Assembly (NCBI RefSeq): GCF_014645135.1
Contig: NZ_BMLH01000002.1
Coordinates: forward strand, 186,001-250,000
Length of the DNA: 64,000 nucleotides
Source of the DNA: Rheinheimera tangshanensis
GTDB taxonomy: Bacteria > Pseudomonadota > Gammaproteobacteria > Enterobacterales > Alteromonadaceae
Direction: 5' to 3'
Shown here: positions 1 to 8,522 of the stretch, in pieces
Layout of the letters: the number at the start of each line of letters is the position of its first letter
Position numbering within the stretch: the stretch's first letter is position 1
Made by a program: the position numbers and the translations under genes
Notes under the pieces: generated by a model
Databases searched by the model: none
What the model was told of the DNA's origin: nothing
The model's input: only the letters and a program-made list of their open reading frames with translations

Positions 1-192
1 TTTCTGGATGAAGGTTTTGGCACTTTGGACCCGGACACCCTGGAAACTGCATTGGCCGCCTTGGATCAACTGAATGCCAGCGGCAAGATGATCGGCATTA
101 TCAGCCATGTGGAGGCGTTAAAAGAGCGTATTCCGGTACAAATTAAACTACAAAAGCAGCAGGGGTTGGGGTACAGCAGCTTAAGTTATTAA
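1..192 (+). CDS. sbcC: SbcC exonuclease subunit, C-terminal end (partial)
   Basis: Only the last 63 codons are present; the gene begins before the window. The visible part starts with the Walker B aspartate-glutamate and D-loop (FLDEGFGTLD), then an H-loop histidine in a GIISHVEALKERI context. This is the C-terminal ATPase lobe of the SMC/Rad50-like SbcC, the ATPase of the SbcCD hairpin-cleaving nuclease. The family match comes from the motif order and the typical SbcC ending. Its sbcD partner would be expected upstream. A perfect 12-bp hairpin at 206-236 follows and probably terminates the transcript. Confidence 0.85.
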   Translation, partial: FLDEGFGTLDPDTLETALAALDQLNASGKMIGIISHVEALKERIPVQIKLQKQQGLGYSSLSY

Positions 193-205
193 ATTTAGTT
201 GGATG

Positions 206-236
206 ACAAAAGTCATGCTCAAATCATGACTTTTGT
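206..236 (+). terminator. Hairpin after sbcC
   Basis: A perfect 12-bp inverted repeat (arms 206-217 and 225-236, 7-nt loop) lies 14 nt after the sbcC stop. The 3' arm contains TTTT, but no long T run follows directly, so it is a probable rather than textbook terminator. Confidence 0.6.
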
Positions 237-310
237 GTCTGATATTTTTTCTGTAGTTCTTTGATACTGAGTTCACACCACTGAGGTGAAACAGCACAAG
301 GACTATCAAG

Positions 311-1003
311 ATGAAAACTTTACTGATGACGTTCAGCATTTTAACTTTGACTGCGGCTCAGGCGGCCACTGTGGAACAAATTGATGCGGCTTCGAACCGC
401 ATGGATCTGAAACAGCTGGCTGTATATGCTGCTGAAGATCCGGCCGATTACAACAAAGCCTATGCCAACTATCGATTATCCATTATGGCGGGTCTTACAG
501 GGCAACAGGATCAGGCTGCACAAGCTTTAGATGTAGCGCAGTCGACGCTGGAGCAACTGACTTCAGCCCAGCCTGAAGCCGAGAGTCTGGCTTTATTGTC
601 CAGCGTGTATGGCATGCAGATTGGCAATAATCCATTAAAAGGTGCGTTGTATGGTCCAAAATCCAACAAAGCTATTCAACAGGCAACCAAGCTGGACCCA
701 GCGAATCCGCGGGTTGCTCTGATCAAAGCCATCTCGGCTTACAATACCCCAGCTGCTTTTGGCGGCAGCAAACAAAGTGCTATTGACCTGAGCAGCAAGG
801 CCATTGAACTCTATGCCCAGCCTTGTCAGCAGCTGTGCTGGGGGCATGCTGAAGCTTACACCTGGCGGGGTTTAGCGAAACAAGAGCTAGGGGATAAAGC
901 CGGTGCTATTGCCGATTGGACTAAAGCGACAGAAGTGGAACCTTCTTATAGCTGGGCCAGGTTTCTGCTGACACAACAACAAAGTTACAGTCAGAATCGT
1001 TAA
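311..1003 (+). CDS. Secreted TPR-repeat protein
   Basis: A 230-aa protein with a Sec signal peptide (MKTLLMTFSILTLTAAQAA, cleavage near residue 19), so probably periplasmic. The C-terminal third holds a recognisable tetratricopeptide unit (about residues 180-215, with AEAYTWRGLAKQELGDKAGA and a following EPSYSWA). A less regular helical repeat region precedes it, with an FGG segment near residue 150 and two cysteines near 168-172. TPR proteins are protein-protein scaffolds; no enzymatic function is implied. An AAGGA-type ribosome site precedes the ATG. It sits 48 nt upstream of a sensor kinase-regulator pair and may be co-transcribed with it. Confidence 0.7.
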   Translation: MKTLLMTFSILTLTAAQAATVEQIDAASNRMDLKQLAVYAAEDPADYNKAYANYRLSIMAGLTGQQDQAAQALDVAQSTLEQLTSAQPEAESLALLSSVYGMQIGNNPLKGALYGPKSNKAIQQATKLDPANPRVALIKAISAYNTPAAFGGSKQSAIDLSSKAIELYAQPCQQLCWGHAEAYTWRGLAKQELGDKAGAIADWTKATEVEPSYSWARFLLTQQQSYSQNR

Positions 1004-1051
1004 TTTTTCTGGCACGGGGCTCTGCTGAGCCCCGCTCTGAAGGAGTCGAAG

Positions 1052-2107
1052 ATGTTAGAGCTGGAAAAACGTTTATCCTGGGTGTATCTCATCAATTTGG
1101 TGTTCTATATAGCGCCATTTTTTTACATCAATTACAGTCCGCTTCAGTATCTCTGGATGACAGTGGCCTTAGTGGCTTTTGTTGGTTGTTATTACTGGGT
1201 TTACCGCAGTCACAGCTCACAGATGTTAGTGCCTATCCTGCTGATGGCTCTGATCGCCAGTGTGATCACGCCGCTGAATTATGGCTCTATCGCGATGTTT
1301 GCCTATGTCAGTTTTTTTATTGGTTTTGCCTATAATTTCCGTCAATTTTTAGTTGGTGTTGCTGCCTTGCTTTGTGTGCTGGTGCTGCTGGATCACTTTT
1401 TTGTCAAAGGTGCGCCTTATTTCTTGCTTTACGGTTCAGCTTTGGTACTCGCCATAGGGGTATTTGGTGTGCTCGACCGGGCCAGGCGTGATAGTTTGTT
1501 GAAAGAGCAGCGCAGTGCTGAAGAAATTAAGCAACTGGCCACTATAGTGGAGCGTGAACGCATAGCGCGCGACTTGCACGATATTATGGGACATAGTTTG
1601 TCTGGCATAGTGCTGAAAGCGGATTTAGCCGATAAGTTATTACAACAGCAGCAGTTTCAGGCTGCCCACCAGCAACTGCAGGAGCTGGCTCAGATTGCGC
1701 GTGAAAGTTTAAGTCAGGTGCGTCAGACGGTGTCCGGTTATAAACATAAAGGTTTGGTCGGCGAAGTTCAGGCTTTAAGCACTAAGTTACGTGAAGCCGG
1801 ATTTGGAGTCGATGTTCAGGGCGAAATCCCGACGCTGTCAGCTCGGGAAGAAACTGCTGTAGTGTTGATCCTGACTGAGCTGGTCACCAATGTGTTAAAA
1901 CATAGTAATGGCGATGAAGTGCAGATTAGCTTTAGCGAAAATCAGCAGGGGCGTCAACTGATGGTGTCGGATAACGGCAAACTCAGTGAACTGAAACAAG
2001 GCCATGGTTTGACTGGCATTCAGGAGCGTCTGGCTGCGCTGAACAGCCAACTGGAATGGCAATTATCGCCCAGTCGCTTTCGTTTTACTTTGCCTAAGGA
2101 GGCCTGA
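1052..2107 (+). CDS. DesK-type sensor histidine kinase (HisKA_3)
   Basis: A 351-aa membrane kinase. Residues about 10-145 form five to six transmembrane segments with no large periplasmic domain, as in DesK/LiaS-like sensors. The HisKA_3 dimerisation box ERIARDLHDIMGHSL carries the phospho-accepting His176. The ATPase domain shows an N-box (ELVTNVLKHS) and a short DNGK/GHGLTGIQERL G-box, typical of the NarX/DesK class. The start is supported by AAGGAG 7 nt upstream. The stop overlaps the ATG of the next gene by one base (TGATG), so kinase and regulator are translationally coupled. The signal is unknown; membrane state is possible by analogy with DesK. Confidence 0.85.
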   Translation: MLELEKRLSWVYLINLVFYIAPFFYINYSPLQYLWMTVALVAFVGCYYWVYRSHSSQMLVPILLMALIASVITPLNYGSIAMFAYVSFFIGFAYNFRQFLVGVAALLCVLVLLDHFFVKGAPYFLLYGSALVLAIGVFGVLDRARRDSLLKEQRSAEEIKQLATIVERERIARDLHDIMGHSLSGIVLKADLADKLLQQQQFQAAHQQLQELAQIARESLSQVRQTVSGYKHKGLVGEVQALSTKLREAGFGVDVQGEIPTLSAREETAVVLILTELVTNVLKHSNGDEVQISFSENQQGRQLMVSDNGKLSELKQGHGLTGIQERLAALNSQLEWQLSPSRFRFTLPKEA

Positions 2108-2703
2108 TGCATATTTTACTGGCTGAAGATCAGGCGATGGTGCGGGGGGCCTTAGCCGCTTTGTTGGGGCTGAATTCAGAGTTTCAGATCACTCAGGCGG
2201 CCGATGGCGATCAGGCGTTGGCACTTTTGAAGCAGCAGAACTTTGATTTGCTGTTGACTGATATTGAAATGCCGGGCCGAACCGGTCTGGAGCTGGCGCT
2301 TTATCTGCAGCAGCAACAAAATCCGACAAAAGTGATAGTGATCACCACTTTTGGCCGAGCCGGTTATATTCAGCGTGCTATTAGCGCTGGTGTGCAAGGC
2401 TTTTTACTGAAAGACGCGCCGTCAGAGCAGCTGGTGCAGGCGATTTATCAGGTGATGACTGGAAAACGGGTGATAGATACTGAGCTGGCTTTGTCAGCTT
2501 TGGGTGAACAAGACCCGTTAAGTGACAAGGAGCGTCGTGCTCTGCGTTTAGCGTCAGAAGGCAAAAGTACTGCTGATATTGCGGCCACACTTTATATCGC
2601 CGAAGGTACAGCCCGAAATTATTTGTCGGAGGCTATCAGCAAATTAAATGCAGCAAACCGGGTTGATGCTGCAAGAATAGCACGGCAAAAAGGCTGGCTC
2701 TGA
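2107..2703 (+). CDS. LuxR/NarL-family response regulator (DesR-like)
   Basis: A 198-aa regulator. The receiver domain (residues 1-120) has acidic residues E7/D8, phospho-acceptor D52 in LLLTDIEMPG, a conserved Thr (VITTF) and a Lys (LLKDAPS). The C-terminal helix-turn-helix (about 135-198, LSDKERRALRLASEGKSTADIA, then GTARNYLSEAISKL) is of NarL/LuxR type and binds DNA. It is the cognate partner of the overlapping kinase. No desaturase or ABC transporter gene, the usual DesKR neighbours, is adjacent, so its targets are unknown. Confidence 0.88.
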   Translation: MHILLAEDQAMVRGALAALLGLNSEFQITQAADGDQALALLKQQNFDLLLTDIEMPGRTGLELALYLQQQQNPTKVIVITTFGRAGYIQRAISAGVQGFLLKDAPSEQLVQAIYQVMTGKRVIDTELALSALGEQDPLSDKERRALRLASEGKSTADIAATLYIAEGTARNYLSEAISKLNAANRVDAARIARQKGWL

Positions 2704-2711
2704 CTTAGCCG

Positions 2712-2799
2712 TTGTACTTGAAGCTGCAGCTTCAATTACTGAGGCTAAGAACCTGTCGTACTTGAAGTTAGACAGAGGGCGCGGATAAACCGCGGCCCT
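2712..2799. repeat. Palindromic intergenic repeat, copy A
   Basis: The gap between the regulator and the convergent DUF481 gene contains TTGTACTTGAAGC (2712-2724), a perfect 18-bp palindrome (2718-2735), a second GTACTTGAAG (2758-2767), and a GC-rich hairpin at 2776-2799 (AGGGC-GCGG, ATAAA loop, CCGC-G-GCCCT). The 13-mer recurs exactly at 24716-24728, and a similar GC hairpin recurs at 45131-45163. This suggests a dispersed REP-like element, which may also serve as a two-way terminator here. Confidence 0.5.
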
Positions 2800-2815
2800 T
2801 GTGAAAATAGGCTTA

Positions 2816-3586
2816 TTAAAACGAATACACAAAAGTTAAAGAGGTTTGGGTATCGGTTTTCTTTTTACCTACAGGTACTTTCGAGTCGTTTTGCACTAAA
2901 AAAGCAGCTTTCATCTGCATCCGGCCGTTAATTTTGGCGGTTAACGACGATTCAGCGATAGTACGTTTATTGTCTTCACCATACTCCAGACTGAGGGTCT
3001 GTTTAAAGCGGGCTGACTCACTGATTTGCCAACGATAGGTAGCGGCACTACGCACTATCATGCCATTTTCGGTTTCTTCCAGGTCCGTTTTTCCTCTGTA
3101 ATAACCCGGACCTATTTCACCTTCCAGCGACATAGTGTCAGTTTTAAACAGTTCATCGCCGTACCCTATAGCGACAGTGGTGTATTCAGTGTACGCACCA
3201 AAACGGTCATCAACATGAGAGCCATAAACAAACAACCGTGCTGTGTCTTTATTCAGTTTGTAACCGCCTTTGGCAGAGGCGGCATATCTTTCGGCTGAGG
3301 TTTCTACCAGGGTTTGACCATCGTCAGCTTCGGTTTCGTCACGCTTAAAAAATGCACTGAAGGTGTAGTCGTTTGACCACTGCTCCAGTTCTTGTTTGGA
3401 GTCGATTTTTCCTGTGATGGATGTACCCTTGGTGTTACCGGAGGTGGTGATAGCACCTAATTCGGCCGATGTACTCCAACCCAGTTTCGTCTCGTTGGAA
3501 GCACTTTCTTCGGCTTGGACTGTGACAAGGCCGCTCAGAATGAACAGACTGCTCAACACTGACACAGAGCAGAGAGTTTTTTTCAT
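2816..3586 (-). CDS. DUF481 outer-membrane beta-barrel protein
   Basis: A 256-aa protein with a signal peptide (about 25 residues, ending VQAEE). The mature part alternates short beta-strand-like segments (LGWSTSAELGAITTSGNT, YTFSAFFKRDE, YRWQISESARFKQTLSLEY). It ends in an aromatic terminal strand, SLTFVYSF, the C-terminal Phe signature recognised by the BAM machinery. This fits the DUF481 (YdiY-like, salt-induced outer membrane protein) family. Its ribosome site AAGGAAAAA overlaps the final codons of the upstream mscS gene, with only 3 nt between stop and ATG, so the two are one operon. A link to osmotic response is an inference from this pairing. Confidence 0.8.
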   Translation of the reverse strand: MKKTLCSVSVLSSLFILSGLVTVQAEESASNETKLGWSTSAELGAITTSGNTKGTSITGKIDSKQELEQWSNDYTFSAFFKRDETEADDGQTLVETSAERYAASAKGGYKLNKDTARLFVYGSHVDDRFGAYTEYTTVAIGYGDELFKTDTMSLEGEIGPGYYRGKTDLEETENGMIVRSAATYRWQISESARFKQTLSLEYGEDNKRTIAESSLTAKINGRMQMKAAFLVQNDSKVPVGKKKTDTQTSLTFVYSF

Positions 3587-3589
3587 GCG

Positions 3590-4408
3590 TTATTTTTCCT
3601 TTTTGAAATGCAGGTCCATTTGTGGAAAAGGGATCACAATCTGGTGCTGATCAAAGCTCAATTTGATTTTTTCCAGAGTGTCCCAGTACACAGGCCAGTA
3701 GTCGGCTGCGTTGACCCATGGACGGACTAAAATATTGACTGAACTGTCGGCTAAAGCGCCAACAGCTATGACAGCAGTGGGTTCGGCCAGAATACGACTG
3801 TCCGCTTTGAGTATTTGTTCCAGTAGTTCTTTGGCTTTTTTCAGATCAGAGTCGTAGCTAATGCCCACTGTTAAGTCGACTCTGCGGGTTTTTTCGGCTG
3901 AATAATTCACTATAGCCGAGCCGGTAATTTGCGAGTTCGGCACAATAATGCGTTTATTGTCAGGGCTTTTCAGCACTGTCTGAAAGATTTCTATTTTTTC
4001 TACCACACCAGAAACACCTGCCGCATCGACAAAGTCACCGGCTCGGAAAGGGCGGAATAAAATAATCAGTACGCCGGATGCGAAATTGGATAACGAACCT
4101 TGCAAGGCCAAAGCTATAGCTAAACCTGCGGCACCTAAAATGGCGATAAAAGACGCGGTCTGAATGCCGACCTGAGACAATGCAATCAGGATGGTGGCGA
4201 CCATAATGGCGGCTTGAATAATTCCGCTTAAAAATGACACGACAGCCCTGTCTACTTTGCGGTGAATTAAGGCTTTTTCCAGCATGCGGGTCAGACTTTT
4301 TGAGAGCCAGCGACCCAGATATAAGATGACTAAAGCGACCAGAACTTTGACGCTGTAACTTAAAATTAATTGCTGATTTTGTTCCAGAAAATCCAGGAAT
4401 TGTTGCAT
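3590..4408 (-). CDS. MscS-family small mechanosensitive channel
   Basis: A 272-aa channel: an N-terminal amphipathic helix, three transmembrane segments, and the family's pore helix TM3 rich in Gly/Ala (AAGLAIALALQGSLSNFASG) followed by the conserved FRPFRAGDFV. A cytoplasmic beta/alpha vestibule domain follows (VPNSQITGSAIVNYS). The size matches E. coli MscS (286 aa). An in-frame ATG exists at 4420, but the ATG at 4408 has GGAG six bases upstream and is preferred. MscS channels release solutes on hypo-osmotic shock. The next gene, for the DUF481 barrel, follows after 3 nt. Confidence 0.9.
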   Translation of the reverse strand: MQQFLDFLEQNQQLILSYSVKVLVALVILYLGRWLSKSLTRMLEKALIHRKVDRAVVSFLSGIIQAAIMVATILIALSQVGIQTASFIAILGAAGLAIALALQGSLSNFASGVLIILFRPFRAGDFVDAAGVSGVVEKIEIFQTVLKSPDNKRIIVPNSQITGSAIVNYSAEKTRRVDLTVGISYDSDLKKAKELLEQILKADSRILAEPTAVIAVGALADSSVNILVRPWVNAADYWPVYWDTLEKIKLSFDQHQIVIPFPQMDLHFKKEK

Positions 4409-4534
4409 GTTTTTCTCCATTTTCGAGCCGCTGGTCTCATCAATATCGGTTCATCTGACGGCCATACCCTAGCATAATCAACAGCCCGACCCAAGCCGAA
4501 CGGGCCTTTGCGCTATGTTTCGTAAAAAATAACT

Positions 4535-4562
4535 TTGCTTCATCACAGAATTTCGCTAGAAT
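4535..4562 (+). promoter_or_regulatory. Promoter of tRNA-His
   Basis: TTGCTT (4535-4540), a 16-bp spacer and TAGAAT (4557-4562), followed by a GC-rich discriminator (CCGCGCCGC) typical of stringently controlled stable-RNA promoters. Both hexamers and the spacer length are identical to those of the spf promoter at 10926-10953. Confidence 0.7.
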
Positions 4563-4575
4563 CCGCGCCGCTTGT

Positions 4576-4652
4576 GGTGACTGTAGCTCAGTTGGTAGAG
4601 TCCCGGATTGTGATTCCGGTTGTCGTGGGTTCGAGCCCCATCAGTCACCCCA
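4576..4652 (+). tRNA. tRNA-His (GTG)
   Basis: A 77-nt tRNA. G-1 (4576) pairs with discriminator C73, the identity feature unique to tRNA-His. The acceptor stem GTGACTG pairs with CAGTCAC. The D-arm GCTCAGTTGGTAGAGT is canonical. The anticodon stem CCGGA/TCCGG closes the loop TTGTGAT with anticodon GTG at 4610-4612. The T-arm contains GGTTCGAGCCC. CCA is encoded (4650-4652). It is a single gene, not part of a visible tRNA cluster. Confidence 0.98.
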
Positions 4653-4762
4653 ATTATCCTCAGCAGACATCCATAATCCCAAACTACTAGTTCTCACAAA
4701 TATCCTTGAAGCCATTCTGTTGTTATGCTTTGCAAGGTTCTTGTTTATTTAGTTGCATCATC

Positions 4763-5299
4763 ATGGATTTAAAACAACTACAGTTATCTTTGCAGCAGCC
4801 CCATTTAGCCCCTGTGGAACTTTGGGATCCAGCTTTTTGCGGTGATATCCCTATTCGTATCGATCGGCACAGTGACTGGTTTTATCTGGACTCTAAAATT
4901 CAGCGTCCTGAACTGATTCAGCTTTTTGCCTCTGTACTAACCCGGCAACAGCAAGACTACTTTTTGCTGACACCTGTGGAAAAAGTCCGGATCCAGGTGG
5001 AAGACGCAGCTTTTCTGATTTTAGCGCTGGAACAACAGGGAACCGATCCTGTTCTGATAGCGACCACCAACTTAGGCCAGCAGTTATTAATTGGCGCTGA
5101 ATATCCGTTATTTTTGCAGGAACAACAGGACGGTCAGTTACTGCCTTATATGCGGTTATGGCGTGGCTTGACGGCTAAATTCAGCAGAAATACCTATTAT
5201 CAGTTGGTGGAGTTAGCCTCTGTTGTGGAGTGCAATGGCAAAGATGTGTTGCAGATCAGCTCTGCAGGGCTCAGTTTTGAGCTTGGTGCCTTGGACTAA
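4763..5299 (+). CDS. DUF1285 family protein
   Basis: A 178-aa cytoplasmic protein matching DUF1285: the N-terminal VELWDPAFCGDIPIRIDRHSDWFYL with its CGD(I/M)-(x)-I-R-IDRxGxW-like signature, then LIQLFASVLTRQ and YFLLTPVEKVRIQVEDAAF. The reading frame stays open to a TTG at 4706, but the ATG at 4763 gives the length and N-terminus typical of the family. No strong ribosome site is visible at either start. Structures of family members show two PH-like or cystatin-like lobes, but the biochemical role is unknown. Confidence 0.75.
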   Translation: MDLKQLQLSLQQPHLAPVELWDPAFCGDIPIRIDRHSDWFYLDSKIQRPELIQLFASVLTRQQQDYFLLTPVEKVRIQVEDAAFLILALEQQGTDPVLIATTNLGQQLLIGAEYPLFLQEQQDGQLLPYMRLWRGLTAKFSRNTYYQLVELASVVECNGKDVLQISSAGLSFELGALD

Positions 5300-5356
5300 C
5301 CGTTAATCCCAGATCTAAGGCTCTGTATCGCATTCATTTTTTCTGTGCTTGCTGCT

Positions 5357-5386
5357 TTGACATTCCTGTTTCATAGTCGATGTAAA
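5357..5386 (+). promoter_or_regulatory. Candidate promoter of amidohydrolase gene
   Basis: A perfect TTGACA (5357-5362) with an 18-bp spacer to TGTAAA (5381-5386, 4 of 6 consensus bases) would start transcription near 5393, about 33 nt before the chosen ATG. Confidence 0.4.
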
Positions 5387-5425
5387 GCAGCTGGAAAAAG
5401 CTGTGTTTATCCACCAGGAGATAGA

Positions 5426-6706
5426 ATGAAACTGCAACTTAGCTTTATCACCAGCGCTTTACTGATAGCAGGAACTGCGCAGGGCGCTACTTTAATTCAT
5501 GCCGGTAAACTCATTACTGCTGACACAAACAAAGTGCTGACACAACAGACTGTGATTGTGGAAAATGACAAAATTTTAGCCGTGGAGTCTGGTTATAAAA
5601 CACCGGCCAACGGTGATCAGGTTATAGATTTAAAAAATCATACGGTGATGCCTGGTTTAATGGATATGCATACTCACTTCTCCAGTCAAATGGGGCCGGG
5701 CTCCTACACCGAAGATTTTTTACTAAATGAAGCCGATGTGGCCTTACGTGGCGCTACTTTTGCCGAAAAAACCCTGATGGCAGGTTTTACTACAGTGCGT
5801 GAATTGGGGGATACCCATCACACCAGCACTGCGCTGCGTAAAGCTATTAACTCGGGGTATGTCAAAGGTCCACGTATTTACACAGCGGGTAAATCTATTG
5901 CTACAACAGGTGGGCACGCAGACCCGACTAATGGCGTAGCTTATGCGCTGATGGGCGATCCTGGTCCAAAAGATGGCGTGGTCAATGGTCCGGATGAGGC
6001 TCGCAAAGCGGTGCGCCAGCGTTATAAAGAGGGCGCAGACCTTATTAAAATCACGGCCACAGGTGGCGTGCTGAGTGTGGCTAAAAGTGGTTCGAACCCG
6101 CAGTTTAACAGTGAAGAGTTAAAAGCTATTGTTGAGACGGCTAAAGACTACGGTATGACAGTAGCTGTGCATGCGCATGGTAAAGAAGGCATGGACAGAG
6201 CCATTGAGGCGGGCGTGGATTCGATAGAACACGGTACTTTGATGGATAAAGCTACGATGAAACTGATGAAAAAACATGGCACTTATTATGTGCCCACCAT
6301 CAGTGCCGGCAAATGGGCTGCTGAAAAAGCTGCGATGCCAGGCTTCTTCCCTGAGTTAGTTCGTCCTAAGGCCTTAGCTATAGGCCCTAAAATTCAGCAG
6401 ACCTTTGCTGACGCCTACAAAGAAGGCGTCAAAATAGCTTTTGGTACAGATTCAGGAGTGGGTGCCCATGGCGACAACTGGCGTGAGTTTGTTTTTATGA
6501 CTGAAGCCGGCATGCCAGCATTGGAAGCTATACAAGCTGCGACTATCGACTCAGCCCGCTTGCTAAAAGTAGAACAGGAACTGGGGTCTGTAACACCGGG
6601 TAAGATGGCTGATTTAGTGGCAGTACCTGGCGATCCGTTGCAAGATATTCAGCTGATGGGGAAAGTCAGTTTTGTGATGAAAGCCGGAGTTGTGTACAAG
6701 CAATAA
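5426..6706 (+). CDS. Secreted amidohydrolase (prolidase/imidazolonepropionase-like)
   Basis: A 426-aa metal-dependent amidohydrolase with a signal peptide ([20 protein letters not shown]). The binuclear metal ligands of the TIM barrel are all present: H82 and H84 (MDMHTHF), the probably carboxylated K208 (LIKITATGG), H249 (VAVHAHG), H269 (SIEHGT) and the catalytic Asp in FGTDSG. The family includes Xaa-Pro dipeptidases and related periplasmic peptidases; the exact substrate cannot be read. The ATG at 5426 is chosen over the longer frame because AGGAG lies 5 nt upstream and a signal peptide follows. It is clearly paralogous to the gene at 20210-21487. Confidence 0.85.
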   Translation: MKLQLSFITSALLIAGTAQGATLIHAGKLITADTNKVLTQQTVIVENDKILAVESGYKTPANGDQVIDLKNHTVMPGLMDMHTHFSSQMGPGSYTEDFLLNEADVALRGATFAEKTLMAGFTTVRELGDTHHTSTALRKAINSGYVKGPRIYTAGKSIATTGGHADPTNGVAYALMGDPGPKDGVVNGPDEARKAVRQRYKEGADLIKITATGGVLSVAKSGSNPQFNSEELKAIVETAKDYGMTVAVHAHGKEGMDRAIEAGVDSIEHGTLMDKATMKLMKKHGTYYVPTISAGKWAAEKAAMPGFFPELVRPKALAIGPKIQQTFADAYKEGVKIAFGTDSGVGAHGDNWREFVFMTEAGMPALEAIQAATIDSARLLKVEQELGSVTPGKMADLVAVPGDPLQDIQLMGKVSFVMKAGVVYKQ

Positions 6707-6723
6707 CAGCAGTTCAACAATAA

Positions 6724-6748
6724 GAAAGGCAGCGTTAGCTGCCTTTTC
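6724..6748. terminator. Terminator between convergent genes
   Basis: AAAGGCAGC, a GTTA loop and GCTGCCTTT form a 9-bp stem immediately downstream of both the rightward amidohydrolase and the leftward DUF2489 gene. It has TTTT on the plus side and A-rich flank on the other, so it may work in both directions. Confidence 0.75.
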
Positions 6749-7212
6749 TACTTCTGTTGCTGGTGATGGAAAAACTCCAGCAACTTATGTACGTCGGCCA
6801 TTATTTCAGCCTTTAAATCAATTTCCGCTTGCTCGCGCAGGTGATCCAGATGGCGGATTTCTTTTTTATCCCGCTCTTTGCGCGCCTGATGAGTCGGCAT
6901 ATCTTTGACCACGTCATACATTTTAAACAAGCCAGGGTAGCTCTGTACTGCATCGGGTTTATTGGGGAGTTGCAGATGGTCCAGCAATACCCAAATCCGC
7001 AATGCGCCTTCAGACAATTCACACTGCTCTTCGCGCATAGCTTTGGCAATCAATACTATGCTTTGCGTCAGGTCAGCGTTTTTAGCGTCAACCACCTGTT
7101 GCTGCTTTAATTTTTGTTGTTGAATGAGCCACAACAAACGACCGAGGTAAAAACTCAGGCCAGCAATAATCAAAACTGCCGCTAAGGTGGCTAGTATCCA
7201 GTTGAAGGTCAA
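6748..7212 (-). CDS. DUF2489 membrane-anchored protein
   Basis: A 154-aa protein with one N-terminal transmembrane helix (about residues 5-27) followed by a charged, largely helical cytoplasmic part (KQQQVVDAKNADLTQSIVLI, then LSEGALRIWVLLDHL and YPGLFKMYDVVKDMPTH). This pattern matches DUF2489, a gammaproteobacterial family of unknown function that commonly sits beside yihI. Here it starts 10 nt after the yihI stop, so the two form an operon. Confidence 0.75.
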   Translation of the reverse strand: MTFNWILATLAAVLIIAGLSFYLGRLLWLIQQQKLKQQQVVDAKNADLTQSIVLIAKAMREEQCELSEGALRIWVLLDHLQLPNKPDAVQSYPGLFKMYDVVKDMPTHQARKERDKKEIRHLDHLREQAEIDLKAEIMADVHKLLEFFHHQQQK

Positions 7213-7222
7213 ACTTTATCCC

Positions 7223-7777
7223 CTATTCACCTAAAAATTCTTTACGCCAATCAGTACGTTCTAATTTGGCTAACGGATCCTCGTCTTCCTCTGCTTCGTT
7301 TTCCTGATCTAAACCTAACAGGGCAACAAGCTCCGCATGACGTGCCGTTTTGGCATTAAAGTACTTCGCGTCTTTACCCGTCAGGATTTCGCCTTTATCG
7401 ACCAGGTCCAGTAATTCCAGCAACTTCTCATCGTTTTCGAGCAGCGCTAATTCCTGTTCTGGTGGCATTTCCGGTTCTTTGGCTTTGCTCAGTTGTACCA
7501 CTGGCTTGAACTGCTTTGGCTGAGCCATCAGCTTTTGTTCTGCTTCTGTCACTATTAAAGCAATAGGCTTCTTACTGCCATGGCGCGGATCTTTAGAGCC
7601 TTTGCCTGATTGCTTTTGCTTATCTTCAGCGGACGGAGAATGGCGACTACCGGATTTTAAGCCTGCACCTTTCTTTTTGGTTTCAGGCGCGCGCGTGCGA
7701 TCCTGACGGGCTTCTTCAGCCGGTCTGTGCCTGGTACCAAGTGGGCCTGAGGTGCGAGTTTTTTTAATCCGGGTCAT
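7223..7777 (-). CDS. yihI: Der GTPase-activating protein YihI
   Basis: A 184-aa protein with a very basic, Lys/Arg/Gly-rich N-terminal half (MTRIKKTRTSGPLGTRH...) and an acidic C-terminal half (LALLENDEKLLELLDLVDKG, ending DPLAKLERTDWRKEFLGE). This is the characteristic YihI layout. In E. coli YihI stimulates the GTPase activity of Der (EngA), a 50S ribosome assembly factor, early in growth. Location near engB and polA is the usual gammaproteobacterial context. It is the first gene of a two-gene operon with DUF2489. Confidence 0.88.
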   Translation of the reverse strand: MTRIKKTRTSGPLGTRHRPAEEARQDRTRAPETKKKGAGLKSGSRHSPSAEDKQKQSGKGSKDPRHGSKKPIALIVTEAEQKLMAQPKQFKPVVQLSKAKEPEMPPEQELALLENDEKLLELLDLVDKGEILTGKDAKYFNAKTARHAELVALLGLDQENEAEEDEDPLAKLERTDWRKEFLGE

Positions 7778-7831
7778 TATGTGTTACCTACAAAAAAGGG
7801 CGCGTATTTTAACCAGTTTATGTCAGAAAAC

Positions 7832-8479
7832 CTAGGTATTTCGTTTTTTAAATAGAACTACGTCATCGGCCGGAAAATTCACAGTGAAATTATCCCGTTT
7901 CGCCAAAAATTCAAAAGTGTCCTGGTGGAAAAAACTGATATGGGTGGGGTCGTTTTTATAGTGCCAGTTGCTGAAGCTGCTTTGGTCTGTGTAACGTTTG
8001 GTCATCAAGGCCAACACAGCTTCCGGCAATAGTAAATCCAGCCATAAACTCCATTCTTTCGCCGGATTAATGAAATGTTCTATGGCTTCAGTGCAACTGA
8101 CAAAATGATATTTTCGCTGCAAAGCATGTGGCTCTGCTGCATAAAAAGGATCCCAGACTTGCATCTGTTTACCTGCTTCGCTGAGCATTTGCGCTAATAA
8201 AGGCCCGGGGCCACAACCGAAATCTAATCCGGTGTTTTGTTCAGGCGTGAGGCTGCTCAGCAGAGGCACAGATAAGCGAGATAAGAATTTGCGGTAGCCT
8301 GGGTCGTCCAATTGATTTTGATGTAAATCGTATTGAGCTTTTTCCTGTTCGGCAGTCAACAAGCTAGTGCGATCAGCAAAGACTAAAAAACACTGCTGGC
8401 ATTGAAAATATGCACGTCTTTTATCGCTGCAAAAAGGCTGGATTTGTGAATGCTGGCATAAAGGGCAAACTGAATTCAT
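7832..8479 (-). CDS. Class I SAM-dependent methyltransferase with zinc-ribbon N-terminus
   Basis: A 215-aa protein. Cysteines C5, C8, C27 and C30 form a CxxC...CxxC zinc-ribbon-like knuckle. The SAM-binding motif I follows at residues 85-95 (LDFGCGPGPLL), with a motif-II-like DPFYAAEP and the post-motif EAIEHFINPAKEW seen in Methyltransf_23-type enzymes. The substrate is not predictable. No ribosome site is visible: the ATG comes about 13 nt after the T-tract of the upstream terminator at 8491-8522. Either it has its own very short leader or it depends on read-through of that terminator. Confidence 0.75.
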   Translation of the reverse strand: MNSVCPLCQHSQIQPFCSDKRRAYFQCQQCFLVFADRTSLLTAEQEKAQYDLHQNQLDDPGYRKFLSRLSVPLLSSLTPEQNTGLDFGCGPGPLLAQMLSEAGKQMQVWDPFYAAEPHALQRKYHFVSCTEAIEHFINPAKEWSLWLDLLLPEAVLALMTKRYTDQSSFSNWHYKNDPTHISFFHQDTFEFLAKRDNFTVNFPADDVVLFKKRNT

Positions 8480-8490
8480 GGTGAGGATAA

Positions 8491-8522
8491 ATAAAAAGGG
8501 CGGTGTAAGATGTTACCGCCCT
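8491..8522 (-). terminator. Intrinsic terminator of the CsrB-like RNA
   Basis: Read leftward, AGGGCGGT and ACCGCCCT form an 8-bp GC-rich stem (8497-8504 with 8515-8522), followed by TTTTTATTT. No coding gene ends just upstream: the cytochrome c4 gene has its own terminator at 8980-9003. The hairpin must therefore end a non-coding transcript or act as an attenuator for the methyltransferase. Confidence 0.8.
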